This document shows positions 51,886 to 60,064 of a DNA stretch of 64,000 nucleotides, piece after piece. The notes under the pieces are model-generated. The model was not told where the DNA came from, ran no database searches, and saw only the letters and a list, made by a program, of their open reading frames with translations. A program made the position numbers and the translations under genes. The stretch's first letter is position 1, and each line of letters opens with the position of its first letter. This DNA comes from Oscillospiraceae bacterium (GTDB lineage Bacteria > Bacillota > Clostridia > Oscillospirales > Ruminococcaceae). The stretch lies in the NCBI GenBank assembly GCA_020024285.1, contig JAHHTZ010000002.1, positions 124,001 to 188,000 on the forward strand, read 5' to 3'.

Positions 51886-52084
51886 TAAAGGTGTTTGCCG
51901 GCGAGAAGATCGCCGCACACAAAGCACCTTTATGGTTTGTGAGGCTGCATTGCTTTTGGCAGGCAGGTTTTGCAGGCTGCTGGCGTATGCAGAATCAACA
52001 ATCAGCATAGGAATGCGAAAGATACAACAGTTTCTTTCCAAAAGATCTTTTGGAATCGATCTGTTATAAAAGGAGGGTTTAATC
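51886..52084 (+). other. Structured gap between rpsD and rpoA
   Basis: TAAAGGTG (51886-51893) and CACCTTTA (51925-51932) form a stem containing an inner GGCGA/TCGCC hairpin. No T-run follows. Further on is a perfect 20-base palindrome TTCCAAAAGATCTTTTGGAA (52036-52055) just before the rpoA ribosome binding site. The rest of the operon is tightly packed, so this gap may hold an S4 or other feedback site, or an internal promoter. Confidence 0.5.
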
Positions 52085-53083
52085 GTGGTCAAAATCATCG
52101 AACCAAAGATCGAGACAGATGAGCTCAAATCTGACGGAACCTACGGAAGATTTGTAGTAGAACCACTCGATCGCGGATTTGGAACAACTTTAGGCAACAG
52201 CCTACGGCGTGTGTTGCTCTCCTCGCTTCCTGGTGTTGCAGTAACATCTATCAAAATTGATGGTGTGCAGCACGAATTCTCAACCATTGAGGGCGTCAAA
52301 GAGGATGTTACAGAAATCGTCCTCAACATCAAAGGTTTAACTGCAAAGCTTTATTGTGACGGTCCGAAAACTGTATACATCAATGCAGAGGGTGAGTGTG
52401 AGGTAACAGCAGGGTCCATTCAGTGTGATTCTGATGTTGAGATTCTCGACCCAAGCATGCATATTGCAACATTGGGCCCGAACGCCTCCCTTAGAATGGA
52501 AATTGTTCTGGATAAAGGACAGGGCTATGTCTCTGCCGAAAAGAACAAACAGATTGCTAAGGATAAGAACAATGATAAATCTCTTCAGGATAAAGCTCAA
52601 GTCGACAAGCTCACTCTGAATAAGATTTACGTTGACAGCATTTATACCCCTGTTCTGAAGGTAAACTACATCGTTGAGAACACACGTGTAGAACAGATTA
52701 CAGACTATGACAAGCTGACATTGGAAGTGTGGACAGACGGTACGATTTCTGCAAAAGAAGCTGTTTCACTTTCAGCCAAGATCCTCAATAGACAACTCAA
52801 TCACTTCGTGGATCTGTCCGAAGAAGTGAGCAATACTGAGATCATGGATACTCAGGAAGACACCGGTAAGGAAAAGGCTCTTGAGATGACCATTGAAGAG
52901 CTTGACCTTTCTGTACGTGCGTTCAACTGTCTGAAACGGGCAGGTGTCAACACTGTAAGTGATTTGATCAACAAGTCTCAGGATGAAATGATGAAGGTTA
53001 GAAACCTGGGCAAAAAATCTCTTGAAGAGGTTTTGGCTAAACTGGATTCCCTTGGTTTCAGCCTGAATAAAACCGATGAATAG
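52085..53083 (+). CDS. rpoA: RNA polymerase alpha subunit
   Basis: 332-residue protein that nucleates RNA polymerase assembly and contacts UP elements and activators. The N-terminal domain has FVVEPLDRGFGTTLGNSLRRVLLSSLPG; the C-terminal domain has LDLSVRAFNCLKRAGVNTVSDLI and LGKKSLEEV. The charged linker (about 235-262) joins them. The start is GTG 52085 after AAAGGAGGG. Confidence 0.97.
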   Translation: MVKIIEPKIETDELKSDGTYGRFVVEPLDRGFGTTLGNSLRRVLLSSLPGVAVTSIKIDGVQHEFSTIEGVKEDVTEIVLNIKGLTAKLYCDGPKTVYINAEGECEVTAGSIQCDSDVEILDPSMHIATLGPNASLRMEIVLDKGQGYVSAEKNKQIAKDKNNDKSLQDKAQVDKLTLNKIYVDSIYTPVLKVNYIVENTRVEQITDYDKLTLEVWTDGTISAKEAVSLSAKILNRQLNHFVDLSEEVSNTEIMDTQEDTGKEKALEMTIEELDLSVRAFNCLKRAGVNTVSDLINKSQDEMMKVRNLGKKSLEEVLAKLDSLGFSLNKTDE

Positions 53084-53126
53084 TTGAGAATAATTCCACT
53101 ATCCCGAAATAAAGGAGTGAATTTGG

Positions 53127-53468
53127 ATGCCAGGTACCAGAAAACTCGGCAGAACTAGCGATAGCAGAGCTGCCATGCTCAGAGCGATGGTAACTTTCCT
53201 GTTGGAAAACGGAAAGATCGAAACCACCGTTACCAGAGCGAAAGAAGTCAAAGCAATGACTGACAGAATCATCACCAAAGCGAAGCTGGATAATCTCCAC
53301 TCCAAGCGTCAGGTGTACTCTTATGTCACAAAAGAAACCGTTGCGAAGAAGACAATCGATGAGATTGCTCCGAAATATATGGACAGAAATGGCGGTTACA
53401 CCCGTATCATTAAAATCGGTCCACGCCGCGGCGACGCTGCTGAGATGGCTATCATTGAATTGGTTTAA
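53127..53468 (+). CDS. rplQ: 50S ribosomal protein L17
   Basis: 113-residue protein, last of the operon. PGTRKLGRTSDSRAAMLRAMVTFLLENGKIETT and a C-terminal NGGYTRIIKIGPRRGDAAEMAIIEL are standard. It follows AAAGGAG. A strong terminator lies 14 bases after the stop. Confidence 0.97.
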   Translation: MPGTRKLGRTSDSRAAMLRAMVTFLLENGKIETTVTRAKEVKAMTDRIITKAKLDNLHSKRQVYSYVTKETVAKKTIDEIAPKYMDRNGGYTRIIKIGPRRGDAAEMAIIELV

Positions 53469-53481
53469 TTTGATGAATATG

Positions 53482-53513
53482 AAAGACCTGCCCACATGGG
53501 CAGGTCTTTTTTT
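53482..53513 (+). terminator. Terminator of the S10-spc-alpha operon
   Basis: AGACCTGCCC pairs with GGGCAGGTCT around ACAT, followed by seven T ending at 53513. Confidence 0.93.
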
Positions 53514-53555
53514 CGTGTCCCCAAAAATCAGGCAACATATTGCATAAAAAATAAC

Positions 53556-53611
53556 TTGCAATAAGAAATATTTCCGTTATTATTGCAAAGATTTTTCCTT
53601 TGTGATATGAT
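53556..53611 (+). promoter_or_regulatory. Promoter and operator-like repeat of the amidohydrolase pair
   Basis: TTGCAA (53583-53588), 17 bases, then TATGAT (53606-53611) with an extended -10 TGA. The inverted repeat TTGCAATAA (53556-53564) / TTATTGCAA (53580-53588) has its right arm on the -35, a placement expected of a regulator site. Confidence 0.75.
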
Positions 53612-53680
53612 GAAACTGCATTATGGAGTAATGATGTAACATCCAAGGAAAGAGATAGCCAAAGGAGGACTTGAAGGAAT

Positions 53681-54844
53681 ATGATAGCCATTATCAACGG
53701 AAAAGTCGTAACTGTTACAGGGGAAACGTATGAAAGAGGGACCGTTCTTGTAGAGAACGGGAAAATCAAACAGGTGGGGTCTGATCTGAAGGTCCCGGAA
53801 GATGCACAGGTTGTGGATGCCAAAGGCTGCTGGGTGATGCCGGGATTGATCGACTGCCATACCCATATCTGCAATTTTAACGAACCATCCACCATGCCGG
53901 GACTCTATGACGGCAACGAAATGAGCGGTCCAATCCAGTCGCAGGTCCGTGCAATGGATACAATATACCCTGAGGATTACGCAGTCGAAAAAGTGCGTGA
54001 TGCAGGCTTTACCACGCTTTATTCAACACCGGGTTCCGGAAACGTGATCGGCGGTACAGGTATTTCCATCAAGCTGCGTGGGCATACTGCGGAGGAAATG
54101 TGCATTCCGGGCAGCGAGCAGATGAAATTTGCATTTGGCGAAAATCCAAAGCGCAACTATGGAGAAAGAAAAGAACTGCCTATGACCCGTATGGGTGTAG
54201 GAGCTGTTTTGAGAGAAGCGCTCTACAATGCAAAGCACTATTCCGATCAGCTTCTGAAAGCTGAGAAGGACCCCTCCGAAGCACCAAAGCCAGATTTCCG
54301 TCTGGATGCTCTTGTACCGGTTGTACGAGGCGAAATGAGGGTGAGAATGCATGCTCACCGCGCAGATGACATCCTCACTGCGATCCGCATTGCAGAAGAA
54401 TATCATCTGGACTATGTGATCGAGCACTGCACAGAAGGCTGCATGATCAAGGATGTGCTCAACGAAAAGCATGTTCGCTGTGTCATCGGTCCACACCTGA
54501 CGGCTCCTACCAAAATGGAGCTGATCAACAGAACACTCAAAACACCGGGAGTCCTCGCAGAGCAGGAAAACATCACAGTCTGCCTGACCGCAGATACCGG
54601 CTCTGAAACACAATTCCTTCCTATGACGATTGGTATGCTGATGAGAAACGGTCTGAGTGAGGAGGATGCAATCAAGGGTGTAACGATCAATCCGGCGAAA
54701 ATCCTGAATCTCAGCGATCGTATTGGCTCTTTGGAGGCAGGAAAGGATGCAGATATCGCAATCTTTGACGGACACCCCTTTGACAGTCTGAGTCTATGCC
54801 GCGGCGTAATGATCGACGGTGTATGGTATAAGAATACCTTGTAA
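53681..54844 (+). CDS. Metal-dependent amidohydrolase, imidazolonepropionase-related (paralogue 1)
   Basis: 387-residue amidohydrolase-superfamily protein. It has the N-terminal beta-sandwich (IAIINGKVVTVTG), the metal motif DCHTH in VMPGLIDCHTHI, histidines in HAHRADD and IEHCTEG, the late Asp in TADTG, and the C-terminal INPAKILNLSDRIGSLEAGKDADI. These features mark imidazolonepropionase-like or prolidase-like cytoplasmic enzymes; the substrate cannot be told. It lies 33 bases upstream of a close paralogue. ATG 53681 follows AAAGGAGG. Confidence 0.85.
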   Translation: MIAIINGKVVTVTGETYERGTVLVENGKIKQVGSDLKVPEDAQVVDAKGCWVMPGLIDCHTHICNFNEPSTMPGLYDGNEMSGPIQSQVRAMDTIYPEDYAVEKVRDAGFTTLYSTPGSGNVIGGTGISIKLRGHTAEEMCIPGSEQMKFAFGENPKRNYGERKELPMTRMGVGAVLREALYNAKHYSDQLLKAEKDPSEAPKPDFRLDALVPVVRGEMRVRMHAHRADDILTAIRIAEEYHLDYVIEHCTEGCMIKDVLNEKHVRCVIGPHLTAPTKMELINRTLKTPGVLAEQENITVCLTADTGSETQFLPMTIGMLMRNGLSEEDAIKGVTINPAKILNLSDRIGSLEAGKDADIAIFDGHPFDSLSLCRGVMIDGVWYKNTL

Positions 54845-54877
54845 CAGATGAAAGAATCAATAAAGGAGTGTACAGAC

Positions 54878-56047
54878 ATGATTGCAATTATAAATGGAAA
54901 AGTTGTCACCGTTACAGGGGAAACCTATGAAAAAGGAACCGTTCTTGTAGAGGACGGAAAAATCGCGGATGTAGGCGCAGAGATTTCTGTTCCAAAGGAT
55001 GCCCAGATTATCGATGCCAAAGGCTGCTGGGTGATGCCGGGACTGATCGACTGCCATACGCACATTTCAAACTTCAATGAGCCGCGCACCAATCCTTCCC
55101 TTCCTGTTGACGGAAATGAAACAAGCGACCCCATTACGCCGCAGATTCGTGCAATCGATGCAGTGAACCCGCATGACTACGCAATCGAGCCGGTACGAAA
55201 TGCAGGCTTTACCACAGTATGTATCCTTCCGGGTTCTGCCAATGTGATTGGTGGTATGGGAACGGTAATCAAGCTTCGGGATGTGGAAACCGCAGAAGAA
55301 ATGGAGATCCCCGGTAAGGAACCGATGAAATTTGCGCTCGGTGAAAATCCGAAACGATTCCATGGTACAAAGGGAAAACTTCCTGTAACGCGTATGGGAA
55401 CAGCGGCTCTGCTTCGCCAGACCCTGTTTGAAGCAAAGGAGTATTCGGACCGCCTCAAAGAAGCAGAGACAGACCCCAGCAAAGCACCAAAACCGGACTT
55501 TAAGCTCAATGCCCTTGTTCCGGTCGTTCGCGGGGAAATGCGCTGCCGCATCCATTCTCATCGCTCGGATGATATTGCAACCGCAATCCGCATTTCAGAG
55601 GAGTTCGGGCTGGATTATACGATCGAGCACTGCACAGAGGGATACCTGATCCCCAATACCCTCAAAAAGAAACAGGTGCGCTGCACAACAGGTCCATTCC
55701 TTTCCCATCCAATGAAACAGGAACTTTGGAACATGACACTCGAAAACCCCGGAAAACTGAGCAAGGAAGGTTTGAGCGTATCTCTGAGCGCGGATAACGG
55801 CTCTCAGACCGCGTACCTGCCTGCAACAGTTGGTCTTCTGATTCGTCATGGCTTGAGCGAAAAAGCAGCCTTTGAAGGCGTTACGATCAATCCTGCAACA
55901 ACATTGAAACTGGAGGATCGCATCGGATCGCTCGAAAAGGGTAAGGACGCAGACATCGCGATTTTTGACGGTCATCCGTTCAGCAGCCTTTCTGTCTGCC
56001 GCCTGACCATGATCGACGGAAAAGTGGTACACGATACCTTGAAATAA
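54878..56047 (+). CDS. Metal-dependent amidohydrolase, imidazolonepropionase-related (paralogue 2)
   Basis: 389-residue paralogue of the preceding gene. The first 25 residues of the two differ at one position, and nucleotide similarity is visible at the 5' ends, so they arose by tandem duplication. The motifs DCHTH, HSHRSDD, IEHCTEG, SADNG and INPATTLKLEDRIGSLEKGKDADI are all kept. Differences cluster in the middle (e.g. VDGNETSDPI) and may alter substrate choice. I take ATG 54878, 7 bases after AAAGGAGTG, which matches the paralogue start, over ATG 54848. Confidence 0.85.
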   Translation: MIAIINGKVVTVTGETYEKGTVLVEDGKIADVGAEISVPKDAQIIDAKGCWVMPGLIDCHTHISNFNEPRTNPSLPVDGNETSDPITPQIRAIDAVNPHDYAIEPVRNAGFTTVCILPGSANVIGGMGTVIKLRDVETAEEMEIPGKEPMKFALGENPKRFHGTKGKLPVTRMGTAALLRQTLFEAKEYSDRLKEAETDPSKAPKPDFKLNALVPVVRGEMRCRIHSHRSDDIATAIRISEEFGLDYTIEHCTEGYLIPNTLKKKQVRCTTGPFLSHPMKQELWNMTLENPGKLSKEGLSVSLSADNGSQTAYLPATVGLLIRHGLSEKAAFEGVTINPATTLKLEDRIGSLEKGKDADIAIFDGHPFSSLSVCRLTMIDGKVVHDTLK

Positions 56048-56052
56048 CAGAC

Positions 56053-56095
56053 AAAAAAGCTCCTGATCCTCCTAAAAAGGATCGGGAGCTTTTTG
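56053..56095 (+). terminator. Terminator of the amidohydrolase operon
   Basis: AAAAAGCTCC-TGATCC pairs with GGATCG-GGAGC and ends in TTTTT (56091-56095 region). Confidence 0.9.
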
Positions 56096-56211
56096 CGTAT
56101 GGCGGCAGACTCAACCGTTTAATTTGAAAAATAGTACATACCCCACAGACTTTCTTCATATATATGAGGTAAGATGCCTCATTGAGAGGCGTTGGAGGGG
56201 AGTGTGTTATT

Positions 56212-56481
56212 TTGAAAGGCTTACCTGAGGAGAGGGCAGTGCTGCTGGGAAATTATATCATCGAGCATGATGCAACCGTCCGCAAGGCGGCAAAAGTATT
56301 TCACATCAGCAAAAGTACCGTACATAAGGATGTAACGCAAAGACTCATGCAGATCAACCCAAACCTTCAGCAAAGTGTGCAGCAGGTTCTGGAAAAAAAT
56401 AAACAGGAACGTCATATCCGCGGCGGAATTGCAACACGGGAAAAATATGCACACATCAAAGAAGAGATGAAACAATATTAG
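56212..56481 (+). CDS. spoIIID: Sporulation transcriptional regulator SpoIIID
   Basis: Mother-cell DNA-binding protein that adjusts the sigma-E regulon during sporulation. The 89-residue form starting at TTG 56212 has the signature helix-turn-helix AAKVFHISKSTVHKDVTQRL and the basic C-terminal RHIRGGIATREKYAHIK. The Shine-Dalgarno GGAGGGGAG lies about 9 bases upstream; an earlier in-frame TTG at 56182 would include it. A possible sigma-E-like -10 (CATATATA, 56157-56164) with GTACATA about 16 bases upstream is visible but weak. The gene stands alone. Confidence 0.92.
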   Translation: MKGLPEERAVLLGNYIIEHDATVRKAAKVFHISKSTVHKDVTQRLMQINPNLQQSVQQVLEKNKQERHIRGGIATREKYAHIKEEMKQY

Positions 56482-56547
56482 CCCCATATCAAGGTGATGT
56501 CAGAAAAAGGGGAAGGGAATATGACAGGAGATCGAAACGGCGATAAA

Positions 56548-56589
56548 ACAACACCCTCTGGTACAGAAGCCTGCATCAGAGGGTGTTGT
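56548..56589 (-). terminator. Terminator of the ddl-murI-argS operon
   Basis: ACAACACCCTCTG (56548-56560) pairs with CAGAGGGTGTTGT (56577-56589). On the minus strand the stem is followed by TTTT (plus 56544-56547). It may also end spoIIID transcription, though no T-run is found on that side. Confidence 0.8.
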
Positions 56590-56646
56590 GCTGTATATTT
56601 AATTGGGAATTATACTGTTTGGAGATATGATAAGAGCATTTTTGCG

Positions 56647-57858
56647 TTATCGAATGATTGCCCCATAGCCAAACGCAATGTCCTTCAGAGTTTCTTCCTC
56701 GATGTTGGAGCGGGAATCCACAAAGGCGCGCCCATTGAACATCAAAAGTGCCATCTCAAGTGCCTCCTCATTGTCCGATAAAAAGGATACCGGCTTGTGG
56801 AGCATATGGGCATTTTCTGCAAAGTTATAAGCATCCTCCGAGGTGTCTACCTGAATGGTGATGACATTTGCCTCAGTTTCTTCTGCCTCCAATAGCTCGT
56901 CTGACATATCAAAGGAGCAGTAGATCGGTTCGGACTGCTGAAAAAATTCGTCCAGGAAGTACGGCTCTGTTTCGCCCGCCATACAGATCGTATCCATATC
57001 GCGCGTGATATGCACCTTACTGAAATCGAAGGAGCGCATTTCCTGCGCCAAAGCCCTTACATGCTCCGGTGCTGCGCCGTATCCTCCGCCTAAGATGGAG
57101 GCTCCCTTTTCCCATAAGACAGACATGGCTTTTGCCCATTCCTCGCACGATTGATTTTCGGCAGCAGCCTTTACCACGAGGGGAATTTCCGTATAGGGTG
57201 CCATTTCTTCAACGTGCTGGATCAAATGCGTGGGGTCGGCTCCCCGGCAGGTCAGACCAAAGGCCCTTGCACCGAGGGACTGACATACGATCAGTGCTGC
57301 CACCAGATCGCAGCCGAGGCTTGTTTCGCCGTCTGCTTCCACATCCAGCACAACGATGATGGGAAGCTCTGTTTGCTTACATCCCAAAATGGCTGCACGG
57401 CAGTGGGAGAGGGAGGTCATCCGATCGGCAATCAAAAGCTGAGCACCGCCCCACTTGAGCGCAAATGCCTGCTCTGCATAGATATTGACAATATCTAAAA
57501 ACGGAGTTTCCCCAAAGGGCTGCGCATAAAGCTCTAAGGGGGAAACAGAGCCTGCTATCAAAACATGAGGATCAAGTGCATGGCACGCCTGCACAGTCAG
57601 CTGTGTCAGCTCTTTGCTGATGGAAGATGCCTTCTCTTCCAAACCATATTTTTTAAGATGCTGGCGGTCTGCCGTTGCGGTTGGGGTGCAGACGATCTGA
57701 CTGCCTGCATTGACATACTGCTGCGCAAGGCTTTCTATTTCCTGAGGGTGATTCAAAAGCCATTCTTCTGCACTTTGATCCGAAGGGATCGCCATTTTTG
57801 CAATCTTAAAAGCTGTATCCCCGTCCATTACAGCAGGACGGGGTATTCGAACGCTCAT
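56647..57858 (-). CDS. Degenerate homocysteine S-methyltransferase-like protein with pterin-domain-like tail
   Basis: 403-residue protein. Residues 1 to about 275 resemble the homocysteine-binding barrel of MetH/BHMT (MDGDTAF, GSQIVCTPT, AGSVSP, FGLTCRG with Cys204). The zinc-ligand block, normally GGCCGT, reads GGGYGAAPEHV, so both adjacent cysteines are replaced (Gly259, Tyr260). Residues about 330-403 resemble the second half of a pterin-binding barrel (VSFLSDNEEALEMALLMFNGRAFVDS...GYGAII) and stop there. Without the zinc site, homocysteine activation by the known mechanism is unlikely. It is the last gene of the ddl-murI-DUF1934-argS operon, 24 bases after argS. Function unknown. Confidence 0.75.
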   Translation of the reverse strand: MSVRIPRPAVMDGDTAFKIAKMAIPSDQSAEEWLLNHPQEIESLAQQYVNAGSQIVCTPTATADRQHLKKYGLEEKASSISKELTQLTVQACHALDPHVLIAGSVSPLELYAQPFGETPFLDIVNIYAEQAFALKWGGAQLLIADRMTSLSHCRAAILGCKQTELPIIVVLDVEADGETSLGCDLVAALIVCQSLGARAFGLTCRGADPTHLIQHVEEMAPYTEIPLVVKAAAENQSCEEWAKAMSVLWEKGASILGGGYGAAPEHVRALAQEMRSFDFSKVHITRDMDTICMAGETEPYFLDEFFQQSEPIYCSFDMSDELLEAEETEANVITIQVDTSEDAYNFAENAHMLHKPVSFLSDNEEALEMALLMFNGRAFVDSRSNIEEETLKDIAFGYGAIIR

Positions 57859-57882
57859 TTATTTACCAATACCTTTCCAATC

Positions 57883-59586
57883 TTACATCGATTCCGGTAC
57901 AGTGATGTTCAGCAGGGACAGCATATTTTTCAGTACGATCTTTACTGCCAAGCACAAGCTGATTCTTGCCTGCATCAGGGACTCATCCTCGCCCTGAACA
58001 CGGCAAACGCTGTAGAATTTATGGAACAAAGTAGCAACATCGATGCAGTAATGCGTCATACGCGCAGGGTCATAGTTTTTCGCTGCATTGATGATTTCCT
58101 GAGGGCACAATGCCAGCTTGCGGATGAGCTCGCGCTCCTCTGCTGTGTTAAGCTTCTCAAGCTCTTCTTTGGTGCAGCTTCTTGGAGTAATGTTCTGAAC
58201 AGAAAGATTTTTGAGAATGGAGCAGATGCGGGCATGCGCATACTGAACATAGTATACCGGGTTTGCGGAGGATTCTTCGACAGCAAGGTCGAGGTCAAAG
58301 TCGAGTGTGGAGTTTGGCTCACGCATATTGAAGAAGAAACGTGCTGCATCGATTGGGACGAGCTCTGTCAGATCGGACAGGGTGATCGCTTTGCCGGTAC
58401 GCTTGCTCATTTTGCAGGGCTCGCCGTCCTTCATCAGACGAACCAGCTGCATCAAAACGATATCGAGCTTTTTGCCATCCAGACCGATTGCATCCATAGC
58501 GCCCTTCAGACGTGCAACGTGACCATGATGGTCTGCGCCCCATACATTGATGACGCGGCTGAACTGACGGTCTACAAATTTATTGCGGTGGTATGCGATG
58601 TCAGCGGCAAAATAGGTTGGGTTTCCGTTGGCACGGATGAGGACCTCGTCCTTTTCTCCGCCGAATTCCGTTGCCTTGTACCAAACTGCACCATCTTTTT
58701 CATAGGTAAGACCACGGGAACGCAGATTTTCCACCACATCCTTGATGGCGCCGCTCTGATGCAGGGAGCTTTCCGGGAACCATACATCGTACTGAATGCG
58801 GTATTTTCCAAGGTCTGTTCTGAGCTTCTCCACGTTGAGCGGGAGAGCGTAATCGATCAGCGCTTTGCGGCGTTCCTCAGCGGAAACATGAAGCAGGCTG
58901 TCGCCGTGCTCGTCTGCATATTGCTGTGCGCGCTCGCGGATATCTTCTCCATGATAGCCGTCCTCCGGAAACTCTACGGCATCCTCTCCCTTAAAGATCT
59001 GCAAATAACGTGCCTCTAAGGAAAGACCGAATTTTTCGATCTGGTTTCCGGCGTCATTGATGTAAAATTCTTTTGTTACATCGTAGCCGCAGGCGGACAT
59101 GGCAGAAGCAAGGCAGTCACCGATTGCACCGCCGCGCGCATTTCCCATATGCATCGGGCCGGTTGGATTTGCAGAAACAAATTCGATCATCACCTTTTCG
59201 CCCTTGCCATAGTTGCTGCGTCCATAGTTTTCTTTGGCATCGAGCACCTCCAGTACGGTATCAGAGAACCAATCGCTCTTCACAAAAAAGTTGATGAATC
59301 CCGGACCTGCGATCTCTGCTTTTTCAAGATAGGTGCAGGAAGCAAAGTCGCAGTTTTCCAAAAGAATGGCTGCAATCTTTGCAGGTGCATTGCGGAAGGT
59401 GCGGGCGGATACCATGGCGGCATTGGTGGCAAAATCGCCGTGGGAGGTGTCAGCAGGGATCTCAACTGTGTAGGAAGGGAGCTCTGCCTGCACAAGCTGT
59501 CCCTTTTCCATCGCCTGTTTCATGGCATTTTGAATGAGGCTGTTTACTTCGTTCATTGCCTCTTCGATCATGTTTTTTGCAATCAT
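57883..59586 (-). CDS. argS: Arginyl-tRNA synthetase
   Basis: 567-residue class I synthetase. The N-terminal Add-1 domain (about 1-115) precedes the HIGH-like motif as HMGN (146-149) in ANPTGPMHMGNARGG. The KMSKRTG loop is present, which not all ArgRS have in canonical form, followed by the anticodon-binding helical domain with the YVQYAHARICSI motif. The start at 59586 follows GAGG on the minus strand; Met6 is an alternative. Upstream is the DUF1934 gene, as in Bacillus (ywiB-argS). Confidence 0.95.
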   Translation of the reverse strand: MIAKNMIEEAMNEVNSLIQNAMKQAMEKGQLVQAELPSYTVEIPADTSHGDFATNAAMVSARTFRNAPAKIAAILLENCDFASCTYLEKAEIAGPGFINFFVKSDWFSDTVLEVLDAKENYGRSNYGKGEKVMIEFVSANPTGPMHMGNARGGAIGDCLASAMSACGYDVTKEFYINDAGNQIEKFGLSLEARYLQIFKGEDAVEFPEDGYHGEDIRERAQQYADEHGDSLLHVSAEERRKALIDYALPLNVEKLRTDLGKYRIQYDVWFPESSLHQSGAIKDVVENLRSRGLTYEKDGAVWYKATEFGGEKDEVLIRANGNPTYFAADIAYHRNKFVDRQFSRVINVWGADHHGHVARLKGAMDAIGLDGKKLDIVLMQLVRLMKDGEPCKMSKRTGKAITLSDLTELVPIDAARFFFNMREPNSTLDFDLDLAVEESSANPVYYVQYAHARICSILKNLSVQNITPRSCTKEELEKLNTAEERELIRKLALCPQEIINAAKNYDPARMTHYCIDVATLFHKFYSVCRVQGEDESLMQARISLCLAVKIVLKNMLSLLNITVPESM

Positions 59587-59616
59587 TTTTTCATCCTCTT
59601 TCTTCGGTTATCATTT

Positions 59617-60054
59617 TTATTCTTGCTGTGCAGGAGCTTCCTGCCACCGGATTTCGATTTCGTTGTAGCTTGAGGTGTCTGCTCCCAAATTTAAGGTATA
59701 GCTCATGAAAAGATGTCCAGCCGTTTCTTCAATCGTCCATTTGATTTCATGACCCAGCACCTCAAGGTCAAGGATGCCATAGCCTGTGTTGTAAGGGCAG
59801 CGATTGGACTGCCCGCGTTCGATCAAAAGCTGAGAATGGGCAGCGCCGAAGCGCGTCAAGCTGACAAGATCATCGTTTGTTAATTTTAGTACGCTGCGGC
59901 ATCCTTCGTATCCGGTATCTTCCGTTTCCTGATACGATAGGTAATATTGACCGCCTTTTTCATAGAAATGTCCGGAAGCCTTTAATTTTACCTCGCTCTT
60001 TTCAGACTCTATGACCTGCGTGCTGTAAATTTCGATTTCAACTTCCTGCTTCAA
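59617..60054 (-). CDS. DUF1934 family beta-barrel protein (YwiB-like)
   Basis: 145-residue lipocalin-like small barrel protein. EVEIEIYSTQVIESEKSEVKLKASGHFYEKGGQYYLSYQE, GVAHSQ-like RFGAAHSQLLIERGQSNRCPYNTGYG and a C-terminal YTLNLG stretch fit DUF1934. Its role is unknown. Adjacency to argS is conserved in Firmicutes. It starts 10 bases after murI. Confidence 0.85.
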   Translation of the reverse strand: MKQEVEIEIYSTQVIESEKSEVKLKASGHFYEKGGQYYLSYQETEDTGYEGCRSVLKLTNDDLVSLTRFGAAHSQLLIERGQSNRCPYNTGYGILDLEVLGHEIKWTIEETAGHLFMSYTLNLGADTSSYNEIEIRWQEAPAQQE

Positions 60055-60064
60055 TGTTTTACTC

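Noticed and set aside
56494..56781. Small plus-strand frame after spoIIID
   Set aside because: It runs through a perfect terminator stem and into the opposite-strand gene.
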